From positions 1 through 41,810 of the forward strand of contig CAIOLW010000103.1 of assembly GCA_903859215.1 (NCBI GenBank): a DNA stretch of 41,810 nucleotides, in the 5' to 3' direction. Made by a program: the position numbers and the translations under genes. The notes under the pieces are model-generated. The model saw nothing but the letters and a program-made list of their open reading frames with translations. It was not told the DNA's origin and did not search any database. Shown here in pieces: positions 1 through 7,784 of the stretch (position 1 is the stretch's first letter; each line of letters begins with the position of its first letter). This stretch comes from an uncultured bacterium. Its GTDB lineage: Bacteria; Krumholzibacteriota; Krumholzibacteriia; LZORAL124-64-63.

Positions 1-75
1 CGCTACTACCGGGGGGAGGTGGACACGCAGGCGCTGGCCGTCAACCGCCGCCACCGGCTCAAGTACGGGTTCTGA
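1..75 (+). CDS. C-terminal end of an unknown protein (5' truncated)
   Basis: Frame 1 is open from the window edge to a TGA at 73-75, giving 24 residues that end in RHRLKYGF. A terminal Phe after alternating polar and hydrophobic residues is the usual last strand of an outer-membrane beta-barrel recognised by the BAM complex, so an outer-membrane protein is possible. That is a weak inference from a short tail. The gene body lies outside the window. A stem-loop follows directly. Confidence 0.45.
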   Translation, partial: RYYRGEVDTQALAVNRRHRLKYGF

Positions 76-79
76 TGCG

Positions 80-110
80 AGAGACCCGGCAGCCTGGCCG
101 CCGGGTCTCT
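80..110. terminator. Stem-loop between convergent genes, likely bidirectional terminator
   Basis: AGAGACCCGG at 80-89 pairs perfectly with CCGGGTCTCT at 101-110 (an eleventh C-G pair is possible), with an 11-nt loop. It starts five bases after the stop of the upstream gene and lies 30 bases beyond the stop of the reverse-strand gene at 141. There is no long T-run, so it may act as a transcript 3'-end stabiliser rather than a classical intrinsic terminator. Confidence 0.6.
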
Positions 111-140
111 GACCTTCAGGCGCAATCTTCCGGGCACAAC

Positions 141-1019
141 CTACCGATTAGGTTTCTTGGCTGCATCGTGCTTGGCGCGCACGTCGGCCGGCACCGCATC
201 CAAAAACCAAGCCGCCCCCACCGTGAAATTCCGGTAGCCGACCATGTTCGAATACCCCAACTCATCCACCTTGAACGCGAACACGGCCAAATCGGCGCGG
301 GCCACGATCTGCAGCTTGTCCATCGGCTGGAAGCTGAGCCCGAAGTTGCCCTCCAGGTAGAGAGCCGTCTTGTCCTCGAGCTGGCTGTAGCCGTTGATAA
401 TGCCGCCCAGGCCGAAGCCGAGGGACGGCATCACGCCGAAGAAGGTCGCCGGGCGGGCGTCGTACATCATCGAGATGCCGCCCTTCAGGGCACGGAACCC
501 ATCGTCGGTGTCGACGGTGACCCGGTTCCAATCGGCGCTGTTGCGATCGCCGTCTTTGTTGTAGAGCATGGAGGTCGTCGCGCGCCCGGTCATGTAATTG
601 CCGACCAGGTCCATGTGGACATCGTCGCCCAGGTAAATGCCGATCCGGCCACCAATGGCGGTGCCCGGTTCGATCAACTTGCGCGGGGCCATGTAGTGGG
701 GATCGTCGGCCGATTGGGCGAGGATCTCGCCGTTGTAACCCATGACGTTGGCAGCGCCAGGCGTCAGGATCGTGCGTTCACCCAGGCGCTTGAGATCCAG
801 ATAGGTGGCGCCGCTGAACGACCCGCCATAAAGCGACAGGCGGTAGCCCTTCACCTTATAGTCTTTCCACTCGAGAGCCGGGGCGGGTGCCTCGGCGACG
901 GCGGCCTTGGGGTCGGTCGCGGCAGGGGCCGCCGCCGGCTTGACTTCGGCCGCGGCAGCGAGGCTCCCCAAGCCGAGGGCGGCGAAGGCGAAGAGCCACA
1001 CGAGTTTCCTGACGATCAT
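141..1019 (-). CDS. Exported, probably outer-membrane beta-barrel protein of unknown function (292 aa)
   Basis: The ATG at 1019 is preceded on its strand by GAGGTGAG seven bases away, so it is preferred over the longer open frame that reaches 1208. Residues 1-24 form a signal peptide: positive MIVRK, a hydrophobic core, then an Ala-rich cleavage region. Residues 25-47 are a Pro/Ala-rich linker. The rest alternates glycine and aromatic residues in short amphipathic strands, for example near YRLSLYGGSF and GVMPSLGFGLGGI, which is what outer-membrane barrels look like. No catalytic motif is visible. The C-terminus is a charged tail rather than the usual terminal aromatic residue. I do not recognise the family. 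A role in envelope structure or transport is inference from signal peptide and strand pattern only. Confidence 0.6.
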   Translation of the reverse strand: MIVRKLVWLFAFAALGLGSLAAAAEVKPAAAPAATDPKAAVAEAPAPALEWKDYKVKGYRLSLYGGSFSGATYLDLKRLGERTILTPGAANVMGYNGEILAQSADDPHYMAPRKLIEPGTAIGGRIGIYLGDDVHMDLVGNYMTGRATTSMLYNKDGDRNSADWNRVTVDTDDGFRALKGGISMMYDARPATFFGVMPSLGFGLGGIINGYSQLEDKTALYLEGNFGLSFQPMDKLQIVARADLAVFAFKVDELGYSNMVGYRNFTVGAAWFLDAVPADVRAKHDAAKKPNR

Positions 1020-1197
1020 GAACTCACCTCGACCAGGCGCCGGCTGCCGGGCAGCCGTTCGACCGGGATGTGTGGGTCGCGTGGGGGCGCGGATGGTTGG
1101 GTCCGACCGGCAAAGCCGTTTCAGGGACCCAAGTAACGGTAATGTTCCCCGTTCACGGTGTCCAGAACTTTCGACCCGGCGGGCTTGGAGGGCCGTG

Positions 1198-1226
1198 TTG
1201 ACAGCCACTTGTCAGACAATTACCAT
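1198..1226 (+). promoter_or_regulatory. Candidate sigma-70-type promoter for the EF-G-like gene
   Basis: TTGACA at 1198-1203, a 17-bp spacer and TACCAT at 1221-1226 match the -35/-10 pattern (6/6 and 4/6). The spacer contains the perfect palindrome TTGTC-A-GACAA at 1209-1219, and TGACA at 1199-1203 also mirrors TGTCA at 1210-1214, so an operator may overlap the promoter. Confidence 0.55.
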
Positions 1227-1362
1227 TCGAGACCGGGCCGAAATTCCCGGTCAACCGGGCCGCGAATCCCCTCACGGGGTCGCGGGTTTCCACTCTCATC
1301 CGGGCGTCAATTTTCCGCGCGCCACGCGGTATGTCTTCGGGGCCGCGGTTTGCAGCCGCACC

Positions 1363-1380
1363 GGTCCGAGTTTTCGGACC
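1363..1380 (+). promoter_or_regulatory. Perfect hairpin in the 5' leader of the EF-G-like gene
   Basis: GGTCCGA at 1363-1369 and TCGGACC at 1374-1380 form a 7-bp stem with a GTTT loop, 40 bases before the ribosome-binding site. No T-run follows, so it is not an obvious terminator. It may be a leader structure that modulates translation or mRNA stability. Function is unproven. Confidence 0.4.
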
Positions 1381-1432
1381 TCGGGGCGGCAGGGTTGCAC
1401 CGGCTACCGTCGACCACCCAGGAGGACGATCC

Positions 1433-3526
1433 GTGAAGACCTTCCCCATGGAAAAGATCCGCAACGTGGCCCTGATGGGCCCTCACGGTGTCGGCAAGAC
1501 CAGCCTCGCCGATGCGATGCTCCATGTGACCGAGAAGGTCGGTCGTCGCGGCAACGTCGATGACGGCAGCTCCGTGTTCGACTACGCGGAGGAGGAGATC
1601 GAGCGCAAGCAGACGATCTCCGCCAGCCTGGGCTGGACCGAGTTCGAGGGCAACAAAATCAACATCATCGACACCCCGGGCGTCGACGACTTCCGCGGCG
1701 ACGTGTATGCCGCCCTGCGGGTTGTCGAGGGCATCATGTTCGTGATCAAGGCCGACGGCGGCTTCGAGGTGGCTTCGGAGAACCTGTGGAACCTGGTTCG
1801 CGCGACCCACCTGCCGACGTTCCTGATCGTCAACCGGATGCACAAGGAACACGCCAACTGGCGCACCGTCATGAACGGGATCAAGGACCGCATCCCCGGC
1901 GCGGCGCCCCTGCAGTTGCCGATCGGCAACGGTGAAACGTTCGAAGGCGTGGTCGACCTGATCACGATGAAGGGCTCGAAGTTCGACGGCCATCATGCCG
2001 TCGAGTGCCCGATCCCGGACGACCTGGGCGCGGCGGTCATCGAAGCCCGCGAGATGCTGATGGACGCGGCCGCCAACGCCGACGATGTCCTGACCGAGAA
2101 GTACCTCGAGAACGGGACGCTCGACGAGGCGGATATCATCGCCGGCCTGAAGAAGGGCACCCTCGAGGGCACCGTGTACCCCGTGTTCTTCACCGACGCG
2201 CAGAGCGAGGTCGGCGTGCCGTCGCTGCTGCACCTGATCGTGAACCTGTTCCCGAGCGCCTTCTCCCGCACGCGGCAGCCCCTCAAGGGCGTCAAGGCCG
2301 GCACCGACGAGGCGACCGAGTTCACGCCGGGCGTCGAGGGCCCGGTCGTGGCCTATGCCTTCAAGCGCCAATACGAAGCCCAGGGCGGCGACACCACCTG
2401 GCTGCGCGTGTTCTCGGGCACCCTGAAGGCCGGCGAGAACCTCGAGTGCTCCGACGGGCGCAACACCGAGCGCATGGGCCAGCTGTCGGTGGCCCAGGGC
2501 AAGTCCCGCGAGAAGATCGACGTGGCGGGCCCCGGCGACATCGTCATGGCCGCCAAGTTGAAGGCCACCCATACCGGGGTCACGCTGGCCGCCGGCGTGG
2601 ACTTCGCCTTCCCGCCCATCCAGTACCCCGTGGCGACCAGCACCGACGCGATCAGTCCCGCGGTCAGCGGCGACGACGACAAGATGGCCGCCGGTCTGCA
2701 TCGCATCATGGAAGAGGACCCGACCTTCCAGCTGATCCACCAGGGCCACCTGTCGCAGACGCTCCTGGCCACGCAGGGCGAGATCCACACGAACTTCATC
2801 CTCGAGAAGCTCAAGAAGCTCAACGGGGTGATCGTGGAGCGCCGCCGGCCGCGCATCGACTTCAAGGAGACGATCCGCGGGTCGGCCGAGAAGCAGGGGC
2901 GGCACAAGAAGCAGACCGGCGGCCGCGGCCAGTTCGGCGACGTGCACATCCGGATGGATGCGCTGCCGCGCGGGTCGGGCTTCGAGTTCGCCGACGAGAT
3001 CGTCGGCGGCGTGGTGCCCAACAAGTTCATCCCGGCCGTCGAGAAGGGCTGCCGCGAGACGCTGCTGCACGGACTGGTCGCCGGCTACGAGATGGTGGAC
3101 GTGCGCTGCGCGCTGTTCTTCGGCTCGTACCATGCGGTCGACTCGTCGGAAGCGGCCTTCAAGGCGGCCGCCCGCCTGGCCCTCAAGCACGCGGTCGAGG
3201 AGGACGCCGACAAGCTGCGCCCGGTGATCCTCGAGCCGGTCATGAAGGTCCGGATCGTCGTGCCGCAGGCCTACATGGGCGACGTGATGGGCGACATCTC
3301 GACCCGCCGCGGCGCCATCCTCGGCAGCGAGGCCGACGGACCGTACCAGGTCGTCACGGCCAATGTCCCCGAGGACGAACTGTACCAGTACGCCACGTCG
3401 CTGCGTTCGTTCACGCAGGGCACCGGCGTGTTCACGATGGAATTCTCGCACCGTTCCGAGGTGCCGGGCGACGTCCAGAGGCGCCTGATCGACGAGTACA
3501 AGAAGACCGCCAAGGACGAGGAGTAG
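1433..3526 (+). CDS. fusA: Elongation factor G paralogue (EF-G2-like) with altered G3 and G4 motifs, 697 aa
   Basis: The GTG at 1433 has AGGAGGA at 1420-1426 six bases upstream. The ATG at 1448 is too far from it. Length matches EF-G (about 700 aa). The P-loop is GPHGVGKTS at residues 16-24. The G3 motif is DTPGVDDF (80-87) where canonical EF-G has DTPGHVDF, so the catalytic His is Val. The G4 motif is NRMH (134-137) instead of NKxD, so the guanine-specifying Asp is His. Domains II to V look intact, and the domain IV tip GSYHAVDSSE is conserved. EF-G normally translocates tRNA-mRNA on the ribosome. This protein resembles the non-canonical EF-G2 class, whose role is poorly known. A canonical fusA next to rpsL/rpsG is expected elsewhere. 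yebC follows after six bases. Confidence 0.85.
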   Translation: MKTFPMEKIRNVALMGPHGVGKTSLADAMLHVTEKVGRRGNVDDGSSVFDYAEEEIERKQTISASLGWTEFEGNKINIIDTPGVDDFRGDVYAALRVVEGIMFVIKADGGFEVASENLWNLVRATHLPTFLIVNRMHKEHANWRTVMNGIKDRIPGAAPLQLPIGNGETFEGVVDLITMKGSKFDGHHAVECPIPDDLGAAVIEAREMLMDAAANADDVLTEKYLENGTLDEADIIAGLKKGTLEGTVYPVFFTDAQSEVGVPSLLHLIVNLFPSAFSRTRQPLKGVKAGTDEATEFTPGVEGPVVAYAFKRQYEAQGGDTTWLRVFSGTLKAGENLECSDGRNTERMGQLSVAQGKSREKIDVAGPGDIVMAAKLKATHTGVTLAAGVDFAFPPIQYPVATSTDAISPAVSGDDDKMAAGLHRIMEEDPTFQLIHQGHLSQTLLATQGEIHTNFILEKLKKLNGVIVERRRPRIDFKETIRGSAEKQGRHKKQTGGRGQFGDVHIRMDALPRGSGFEFADEIVGGVVPNKFIPAVEKGCRETLLHGLVAGYEMVDVRCALFFGSYHAVDSSEAAFKAAARLALKHAVEEDADKLRPVILEPVMKVRIVVPQAYMGDVMGDISTRRGAILGSEADGPYQVVTANVPEDELYQYATSLRSFTQGTGVFTMEFSHRSEVPGDVQRRLIDEYKKTAKDEE

Positions 3527-3532
3527 GCATAA

Positions 3533-4285
3533 ATGTCCGGGCATTCCAAATGGGCGAACATCAAGCGGCACAAGGGGGCCCAGGACGCCAAGCGCGCCCG
3601 GGTCTTCAGCCGGATGATCCGTGAGATCACGGTCGCGGCGCGCGGTGGCGGCGATCCGGACGGCAACCCGCGCCTGCGGGCGGCACTCATCGCCGCCCGG
3701 CTGGCCAACATGACCAATGACACGGTCGAGAAGGCTATCAAGCGCGGTTCGGGTGCCGACGGCGGCGCCATTGTCGAAGAGGTCAGCTACGAGGGGTACG
3801 GCCCCGGCGGCGTGGCCATCATGGTGGAGTGCCAGACCGACAACAAGAAGCGGAGCACCGCCGACGTGCGTCATGCGTTCACGAAGTTCGGCGGCAACCT
3901 CGGGGCGAACGGGTGCGTCAGCTACCTGTTCGAGCGCAAGGGCATCATCACGTTCGACGCCGAGGGCGTGAACCTCGATGCGGTGATGGAAGCGGCGATC
4001 GAGGCGGGCGCCGAGGACGTGCAGGAGGAGGACGGCACCATCACCGTCACGACGGCGATGGAGGACCTGCACACCGTCAGCGGCAGCCTGGCGACGGCCG
4101 GCTTCAACGCGACGGGCGTCAACCTGATGCCGGTGCCCGGCACCTACATCAAGGTCGAGGGCGACGAAGCCGTCACCCTGATGAAGCTGATCTCGTACAT
4201 GGACGACCTGGACGACGTGGCCCGCGTGTCGGCGAACTTCGACATCGACGACGCGACGATGGCTGCCATCGAAGACCAGCTCTAG
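3533..4285 (+). CDS. yebC: YebC/PmpR family protein (250 aa)
   Basis: The N-terminus MSGHSKWANIKRHKGAQDAK and the stretch AARLANMTNDTVEKAIKRG are hallmarks of the YebC family, and the length of 250 aa is typical. Family members were annotated as transcription regulators (PmpR), while more recent work ties bacterial YebC and mitochondrial TACO1 to translation of difficult, proline-rich sequences. The start has GAGGAG at the end of the preceding gene, so the two are probably translated from one mRNA. ruvC follows after 17 bases. The yebC-ruvC-ruvA-ruvB order is widely conserved in bacteria. Confidence 0.95.
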   Translation: MSGHSKWANIKRHKGAQDAKRARVFSRMIREITVAARGGGDPDGNPRLRAALIAARLANMTNDTVEKAIKRGSGADGGAIVEEVSYEGYGPGGVAIMVECQTDNKKRSTADVRHAFTKFGGNLGANGCVSYLFERKGIITFDAEGVNLDAVMEAAIEAGAEDVQEEDGTITVTTAMEDLHTVSGSLATAGFNATGVNLMPVPGTYIKVEGDEAVTLMKLISYMDDLDDVARVSANFDIDDATMAAIEDQL

Positions 4286-4302
4286 ACCCCGGGAGGGCGC
4301 CC

Positions 4303-4782
4303 ATGATCATCCTGGGCGTCGACCCCGGTTCCCGCGCGACCGGCTACGGTGTCATCGACACCATGCCGGTCGCCCGTATGTTGGGGGGCGGCGTGATCCG
4401 GCCTGCCACCGGCGCGCCGCTGGCCGAGCGCCTGCGCGACATCCACGAGGGGCTCACGGCCGCCATCGCCGAGTTCAATCCCGAGGTGATGGTTGTCGAG
4501 CGGGTGTTCAACGCCCGCAACCCGCACAGCGCGCTGGTGCTGGGGCACGCCCGCGGCGTGGCGCTGCTGGCCGGGGCGCAGGCGGGCCTGGTCCCGTGCG
4601 AGTACACGGCGCGCGAGATCAAGATGGCCGTGACCGGCACCGGCGCCGCAGGCAAGGAGCAGGTGCGCTTCATGGTGATGCGGCTGCTCCGGCTGACGAC
4701 CGAGCCGCCGCTGGACCTGAGCGACGCGCTGGCCGCGGCGCTGGCCCACCAGGGCCGGCAGCGCGCGGGCGCGGCGGGCTGA
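4303..4782 (+). CDS. ruvC: Crossover junction endodeoxyribonuclease RuvC (159 aa)
   Basis: RuvC is the dimeric Holliday-junction resolvase that nicks opposite strands in the RuvABC complex. The catalytic acidic residues D7 (in LGVDPG), E66 (VVERVF), D138 and D141 (LDLSDALA) are all present at the same numbers as in the E. coli enzyme. GGGAGGG at 4291-4297 sets the ATG at 4303. The length is slightly short because the C-terminus stops soon after the last catalytic helix. ruvA and ruvB follow. Confidence 0.96.
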   Translation: MIILGVDPGSRATGYGVIDTMPVARMLGGGVIRPATGAPLAERLRDIHEGLTAAIAEFNPEVMVVERVFNARNPHSALVLGHARGVALLAGAQAGLVPCEYTAREIKMAVTGTGAAGKEQVRFMVMRLLRLTTEPPLDLSDALAAALAHQGRQRAGAAG

Positions 4783-4830
4783 CGCGGCGCTCGCTTGCGA
4801 ACACCACTGGCCGCGGCGGCAGGCCTGGCG

Positions 4831-4836
4831 CATAAT
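4831..4836 (+). promoter_or_regulatory. Possible -10 element of an internal promoter before ruvA
   Basis: CATAAT at 4831-4836 (5/6 to the -10 consensus) stands out in a GC-rich 116-bp gap between ruvC and ruvA. The matching -35 position reads TGGCCG, a poor match, so the promoter is uncertain. It could give ruvAB transcription independent of the upstream genes. Confidence 0.3.
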
Positions 4837-4898
4837 GTCGCGGCCGGGCGGATGGGCCGTCCGTGGCATCGGGCGCCCCGCGGCGGCAGGACGGACGC

Positions 4899-5510
4899 AT
4901 GATCGCATTCCTCGAGGGCATCGTGATGACGGGCGGGACCGACGCGGTCGTGAGCGTCGGCGGGGGCATCGGCCTGGACGTGCACCTGTCGGCGGCGGCG
5001 GCGGCCGAGCTGCCGGCGCCCGGCGAGTCCGTGCGGCTGTGGACGCACCTGGCCGTGCGCGAGGACGCCTGGACACTGTACGGGTTCCTGGACCCGGGCG
5101 AGCGCGAGATGTTCCGGCTGCTGCAGACCGTGTCGGGCGTCGGCCCGAAGGTGGCGATGGGCATGCTGTCGAAGGCCGGCGCGCACGAGATCGCCGCCTG
5201 CCTGCGCGGCGGCGACGAGGTTGCGTTGGCCAAGCTGCCGGGCATCGGCAAGAAGTCGGCGGCGCGCCTGGTGGTCGAACTGGGCAACCGGCTGCCCGAG
5301 TTGCCGCAGGGAATGACGGTCGGCGGTGCGGGCGGCGCGAGAGCGAGGGGCACCATGGAGGCGCTGTCGGTGCTCGGGGCGATGGGCCTGGCGCCGGGGC
5401 AGGCCGAGCAGGCGCTGCAGCGCGCCCGGCAGGCCGACCCCGCGGTGATCGAGGATACCGAGGCCTGGGTGCGCGCAGCGCTCCGGCAACTGAACCGGGC
5501 CGTCGGCTAA
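4899..5510 (+). CDS. ruvA: Holliday junction branch migration protein RuvA (203 aa)
   Basis: RuvA is the tetrameric junction-binding platform for the RuvB motors. The start MIAFLEGIV is the usual N-terminal OB-fold strand, so ATG 4899 is chosen over the in-frame ATG 12 codons upstream. GCAGGACGG precedes it. Two helix-hairpin-helix motifs are visible: LQTVSGVGPKVAMGML and LAKLPGIGKKSAARLVVEL. A Gly/Ala-rich linker (about residues 142-151) leads to the C-terminal domain that contacts RuvB (ALSVLGAMGLAPGQAEQAL). ruvB starts 27 bases downstream. Confidence 0.96.
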   Translation: MIAFLEGIVMTGGTDAVVSVGGGIGLDVHLSAAAAAELPAPGESVRLWTHLAVREDAWTLYGFLDPGEREMFRLLQTVSGVGPKVAMGMLSKAGAHEIAACLRGGDEVALAKLPGIGKKSAARLVVELGNRLPELPQGMTVGGAGGARARGTMEALSVLGAMGLAPGQAEQALQRARQADPAVIEDTEAWVRAALRQLNRAVG

Positions 5511-5537
5511 GGGGCCGACCGCCGGAGGGATGGACGC

Positions 5538-6596
5538 GTGCGCGACCAGCGATGGACCGACCCCGGGCAGCAGGACGGCGACCGCGAGCTGGAGACCAGC
5601 CTGCGGCCGCGGCGGCTGGACGAGTTCGTCGGCCAGCAGAAGGTCAAGGACAACCTGCGCGTGTTCATCGACGCGGCGCTGGCGCGCGGCGAGGTGCTCG
5701 ACCATGTGCTGCTGCACGGGCCCCCGGGCCTGGGCAAGACCACGCTGGCGCAGATCCTCGCGCACGAGATGGGCCTCGAGATCCGGCTGACGAGCGGGCC
5801 GGCGTTCGGCAACGGCGCCGAGCTCATCGCGCTGCTCAGCGAGCAGGCGGACCGGCGCGCCATCTTCATCGACGAGATCCACCGCCTCAGCCGCGTCATC
5901 GAGGAGCACCTCTACCCGGCGATGGAGGACTGGCGGGTCGAGCTCATCATCGACAAGGGCCCCAACGCGCGGCACTTCAACCTGCAGCTCGAGCCGTTCA
6001 CGCTGATCGGCGCCACGACCCGCGCCGGGCTCATCACGCCCGCGCTGCGCAGCCGCTTCGGCATCGTCTGCCACCTGGACTTCTACCCGCCCGAAGAGCT
6101 CGCGATCATCGTCCGGCGCAGCGCCGGCATCCTGGGCGTGCAGCTGGAGGACGGAGGCGCGCTGGAGATCGCGCGGCGCAGCCGCGGCACCCCGCGCGCG
6201 GCCAACCGGCTGCTCCGGCGCGTGCGCGACTTCGCGCAGGTGGACGGGCACGCCACCATCGACCGCGCCGGCGCCGACGCGGCGCTGACACGGCTGGGCG
6301 TCGACGTGCTCGGCCTCGAGCCGCTCGACCTGCGCTACCTCGAGCTGATGGCCAACCATTTCGCCGGCGGGCCGGTCGGCGTGCAGAACCTGGCCGTCAG
6401 CCTGGGCGAGGAGTGCGACACGCTCGAGGACGTCGTCGAGCCGTTCCTGATCCAGACCGGCCTGATGATGCGCACGCCGCGCGGTCGCGAGCTGACGGCT
6501 CGCGGCTGGCGCCACCTGGGGATGGAGCCGCCGGCAGCGAAGGCCAACGGCAACGGCGGCGGCGAGGGCATCGATGCCCAGAGCCGGCTCCTGTAG
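5538..6596 (+). CDS. ruvB: Holliday junction branch migration ATPase RuvB (352 aa)
   Basis: RuvB is the hexameric AAA+ motor that drives branch migration with RuvA. Visible motifs: LRPRRLDEFVGQ near the N-terminus, Walker A GPPGLGKTT (residues 61-69), Walker B IFIDEIHRL, sensor 1 TLIGATTRAG, arginine finger LRSRFGI, and the C-terminal winged helix ending in TPRGRELTARGWRHLG. The start is GTG 5538 with GGAGGG at 5524-5529. The ATG at 5530 is in another frame. The last 20 or so residues are a Gly/Asn-rich tail. queA begins 12 bases after the stop. Confidence 0.97.
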   Translation: MRDQRWTDPGQQDGDRELETSLRPRRLDEFVGQQKVKDNLRVFIDAALARGEVLDHVLLHGPPGLGKTTLAQILAHEMGLEIRLTSGPAFGNGAELIALLSEQADRRAIFIDEIHRLSRVIEEHLYPAMEDWRVELIIDKGPNARHFNLQLEPFTLIGATTRAGLITPALRSRFGIVCHLDFYPPEELAIIVRRSAGILGVQLEDGGALEIARRSRGTPRAANRLLRRVRDFAQVDGHATIDRAGADAALTRLGVDVLGLEPLDLRYLELMANHFAGGPVGVQNLAVSLGEECDTLEDVVEPFLIQTGLMMRTPRGRELTARGWRHLGMEPPAAKANGNGGGEGIDAQSRLL

Positions 6597-6608
6597 GCGC
6601 GAACACCC

Positions 6609-7784
6609 ATGCACGACGGTGACCCCGGCTACCAGTTCGAACTTCCCGAGGACCTCATCGCGCAGGAGCCCGCCGCGCGCCGCGACGGCTCGCGCCTGCT
6701 CGTGGTGGGCGCCGGCGGCCGCATTGCCGGCGAGCGGCCCTTCGCCGACCTGCCGTCGCTGCTGCTCGCGGGCGACCTGCTCGTGCTCAACGAGAGCCGC
6801 GTGCTGCCGGCGCGCCTGTGGTGCCGGCGCGAGGACACCGGCGGTCGCGTCGAGATCCTGCTGGTCGAGCCGGCGGGCGACGGTGACGCCTGGAAGGCGA
6901 TGGCCCGCCCGGCGCGCCGCCTGCGCGAGGGACAGGTGCTGCGCGTGGCCGACGTCGAAGGCCCCGGCGAGGCGCCCGCGCTGACCGTTGTGGGGCGCGA
7001 TGACGAGGGCTTCGTCACCGTGACGGCGCCCGACTTGCCGACGCTCGCGCTGCGCCATGGGCACATGCCGCTGCCGCCGTACATCCGGCGCGAAGCCGAA
7101 GGCGATGCGCGCGAGGCGGAAGACCGCGAGCGCTACCAGACCGTCTACGCGGCGCCCGGGTCCGCCGCTGCGCGCTCGGTGGCGGCGCCGACGGCGGGCC
7201 TGCACTTCACGCCCGCGGTGCTGGCGGCGCTGGCCGAGCGCGGCGTGGGCACGGCGCGGGTGCGCCTGCACGTGGGCCCCGGCACGTTCCAGCCGCCCTC
7301 GGCGGCGCAGATCGCCGCGCGTCGGCTGCACGCCGAGGCGATCACGCTGCCGGCCGCCACGGCGGCGGCGGTGGCGGCGACGCGGGCGGCCGGCGGTCGC
7401 GTCATCGCCGTGGGGACGACGGCGCTGCGGGTGCTCGAGTCGGCGGCGCGGTTGCCGTTGCCGACGGACGCGATCGACGGGACCGCATGGGAATCCACCG
7501 GCGACGGGTTCTTCACCGGATCGGCGCGGCGGATCGGCGGCCACTGGGAAGTGACGGGTTCGACGCGGCTGTTCATCGCCCCGCCCGACACCGTGACGGC
7601 CGCCGACGGCCTGCTGACGAACTTCCACCTGCCGGGCTCGTCGCTGCTGATGCTGGTGGCGGCGCTGGCCGGTGGCGGTGCGTGGCGCGACATCTACCGC
7701 GAGGCGGTCGCGCGCCGCCTGCGTTTCTACAGCTACGGCGACTGCATGCTGCTGTTGCCGGGCGCGGACGGAACCATCGCATGA
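6609..7784 (+). CDS. queA: S-adenosylmethionine:tRNA ribosyltransferase-isomerase QueA (391 aa)
   Basis: QueA transfers and isomerises the ribosyl group of SAM onto 7-aminomethyl-7-deazaguanine in tRNA, giving epoxyqueuosine. Family landmarks are clear: [15 protein letters not shown] at the N-terminus, [60 protein letters not shown], and near the end [17 protein letters not shown] with [11 protein letters not shown]. The length is somewhat above the usual 340-360. The ribosome-binding site is weak, so translation may depend on the upstream ruvB. The TGA overlaps the tgt ATG (ATGA at 7781-7784), coupling the two queuosine genes. Confidence 0.96.
   Translation: MHDGDPGYQFELPEDLIAQEPAARRDGSRLLVVGAGGRIAGERPFADLPSLLLAGDLLVLNESRVLPARLWCRREDTGGRVEILLVEPAGDGDAWKAMARPARRLREGQVLRVADVEGPGEAPALTVVGRDDEGFVTVTAPDLPTLALRHGHMPLPPYIRREAEGDAREAEDRERYQTVYAAPGSAAARSVAAPTAGLHFTPAVLAALAERGVGTARVRLHVGPGTFQPPSAAQIAARRLHAEAITLPAATAAAVAATRAAGGRVIAVGTTALRVLESAARLPLPTDAIDGTAWESTGDGFFTGSARRIGGHWEVTGSTRLFIAPPDTVTAADGLLTNFHLPGSSLLMLVAALAGGGAWRDIYREAVARRLRFYSYGDCMLLLPGADGTIA

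Larger units (their letters stand above)
1020..1432. other. 413-bp intergenic region between divergent genes
   Basis: No gene is convincing here. It carries the start-proximal DNA of the reverse-strand barrel protein, a good forward promoter (1198-1226) with a dyad in its spacer, a roughly 200-nt forward 5' leader, and a perfect hairpin at 1363-1380. I could not find a convincing promoter for the reverse gene. Confidence 0.6.

Noticed and set aside
245-256. T-loop-like GTTCGAAT suggesting a tRNA
   Set aside because: It is inside the barrel-protein coding sequence, and no acceptor stem or anticodon arm can be drawn around it.
4344-7628. Reverse-strand open frame of about 1090 residues
   Set aside because: Antisense to ruvC, ruvA, ruvB and queA, all of which are certain on the forward strand.
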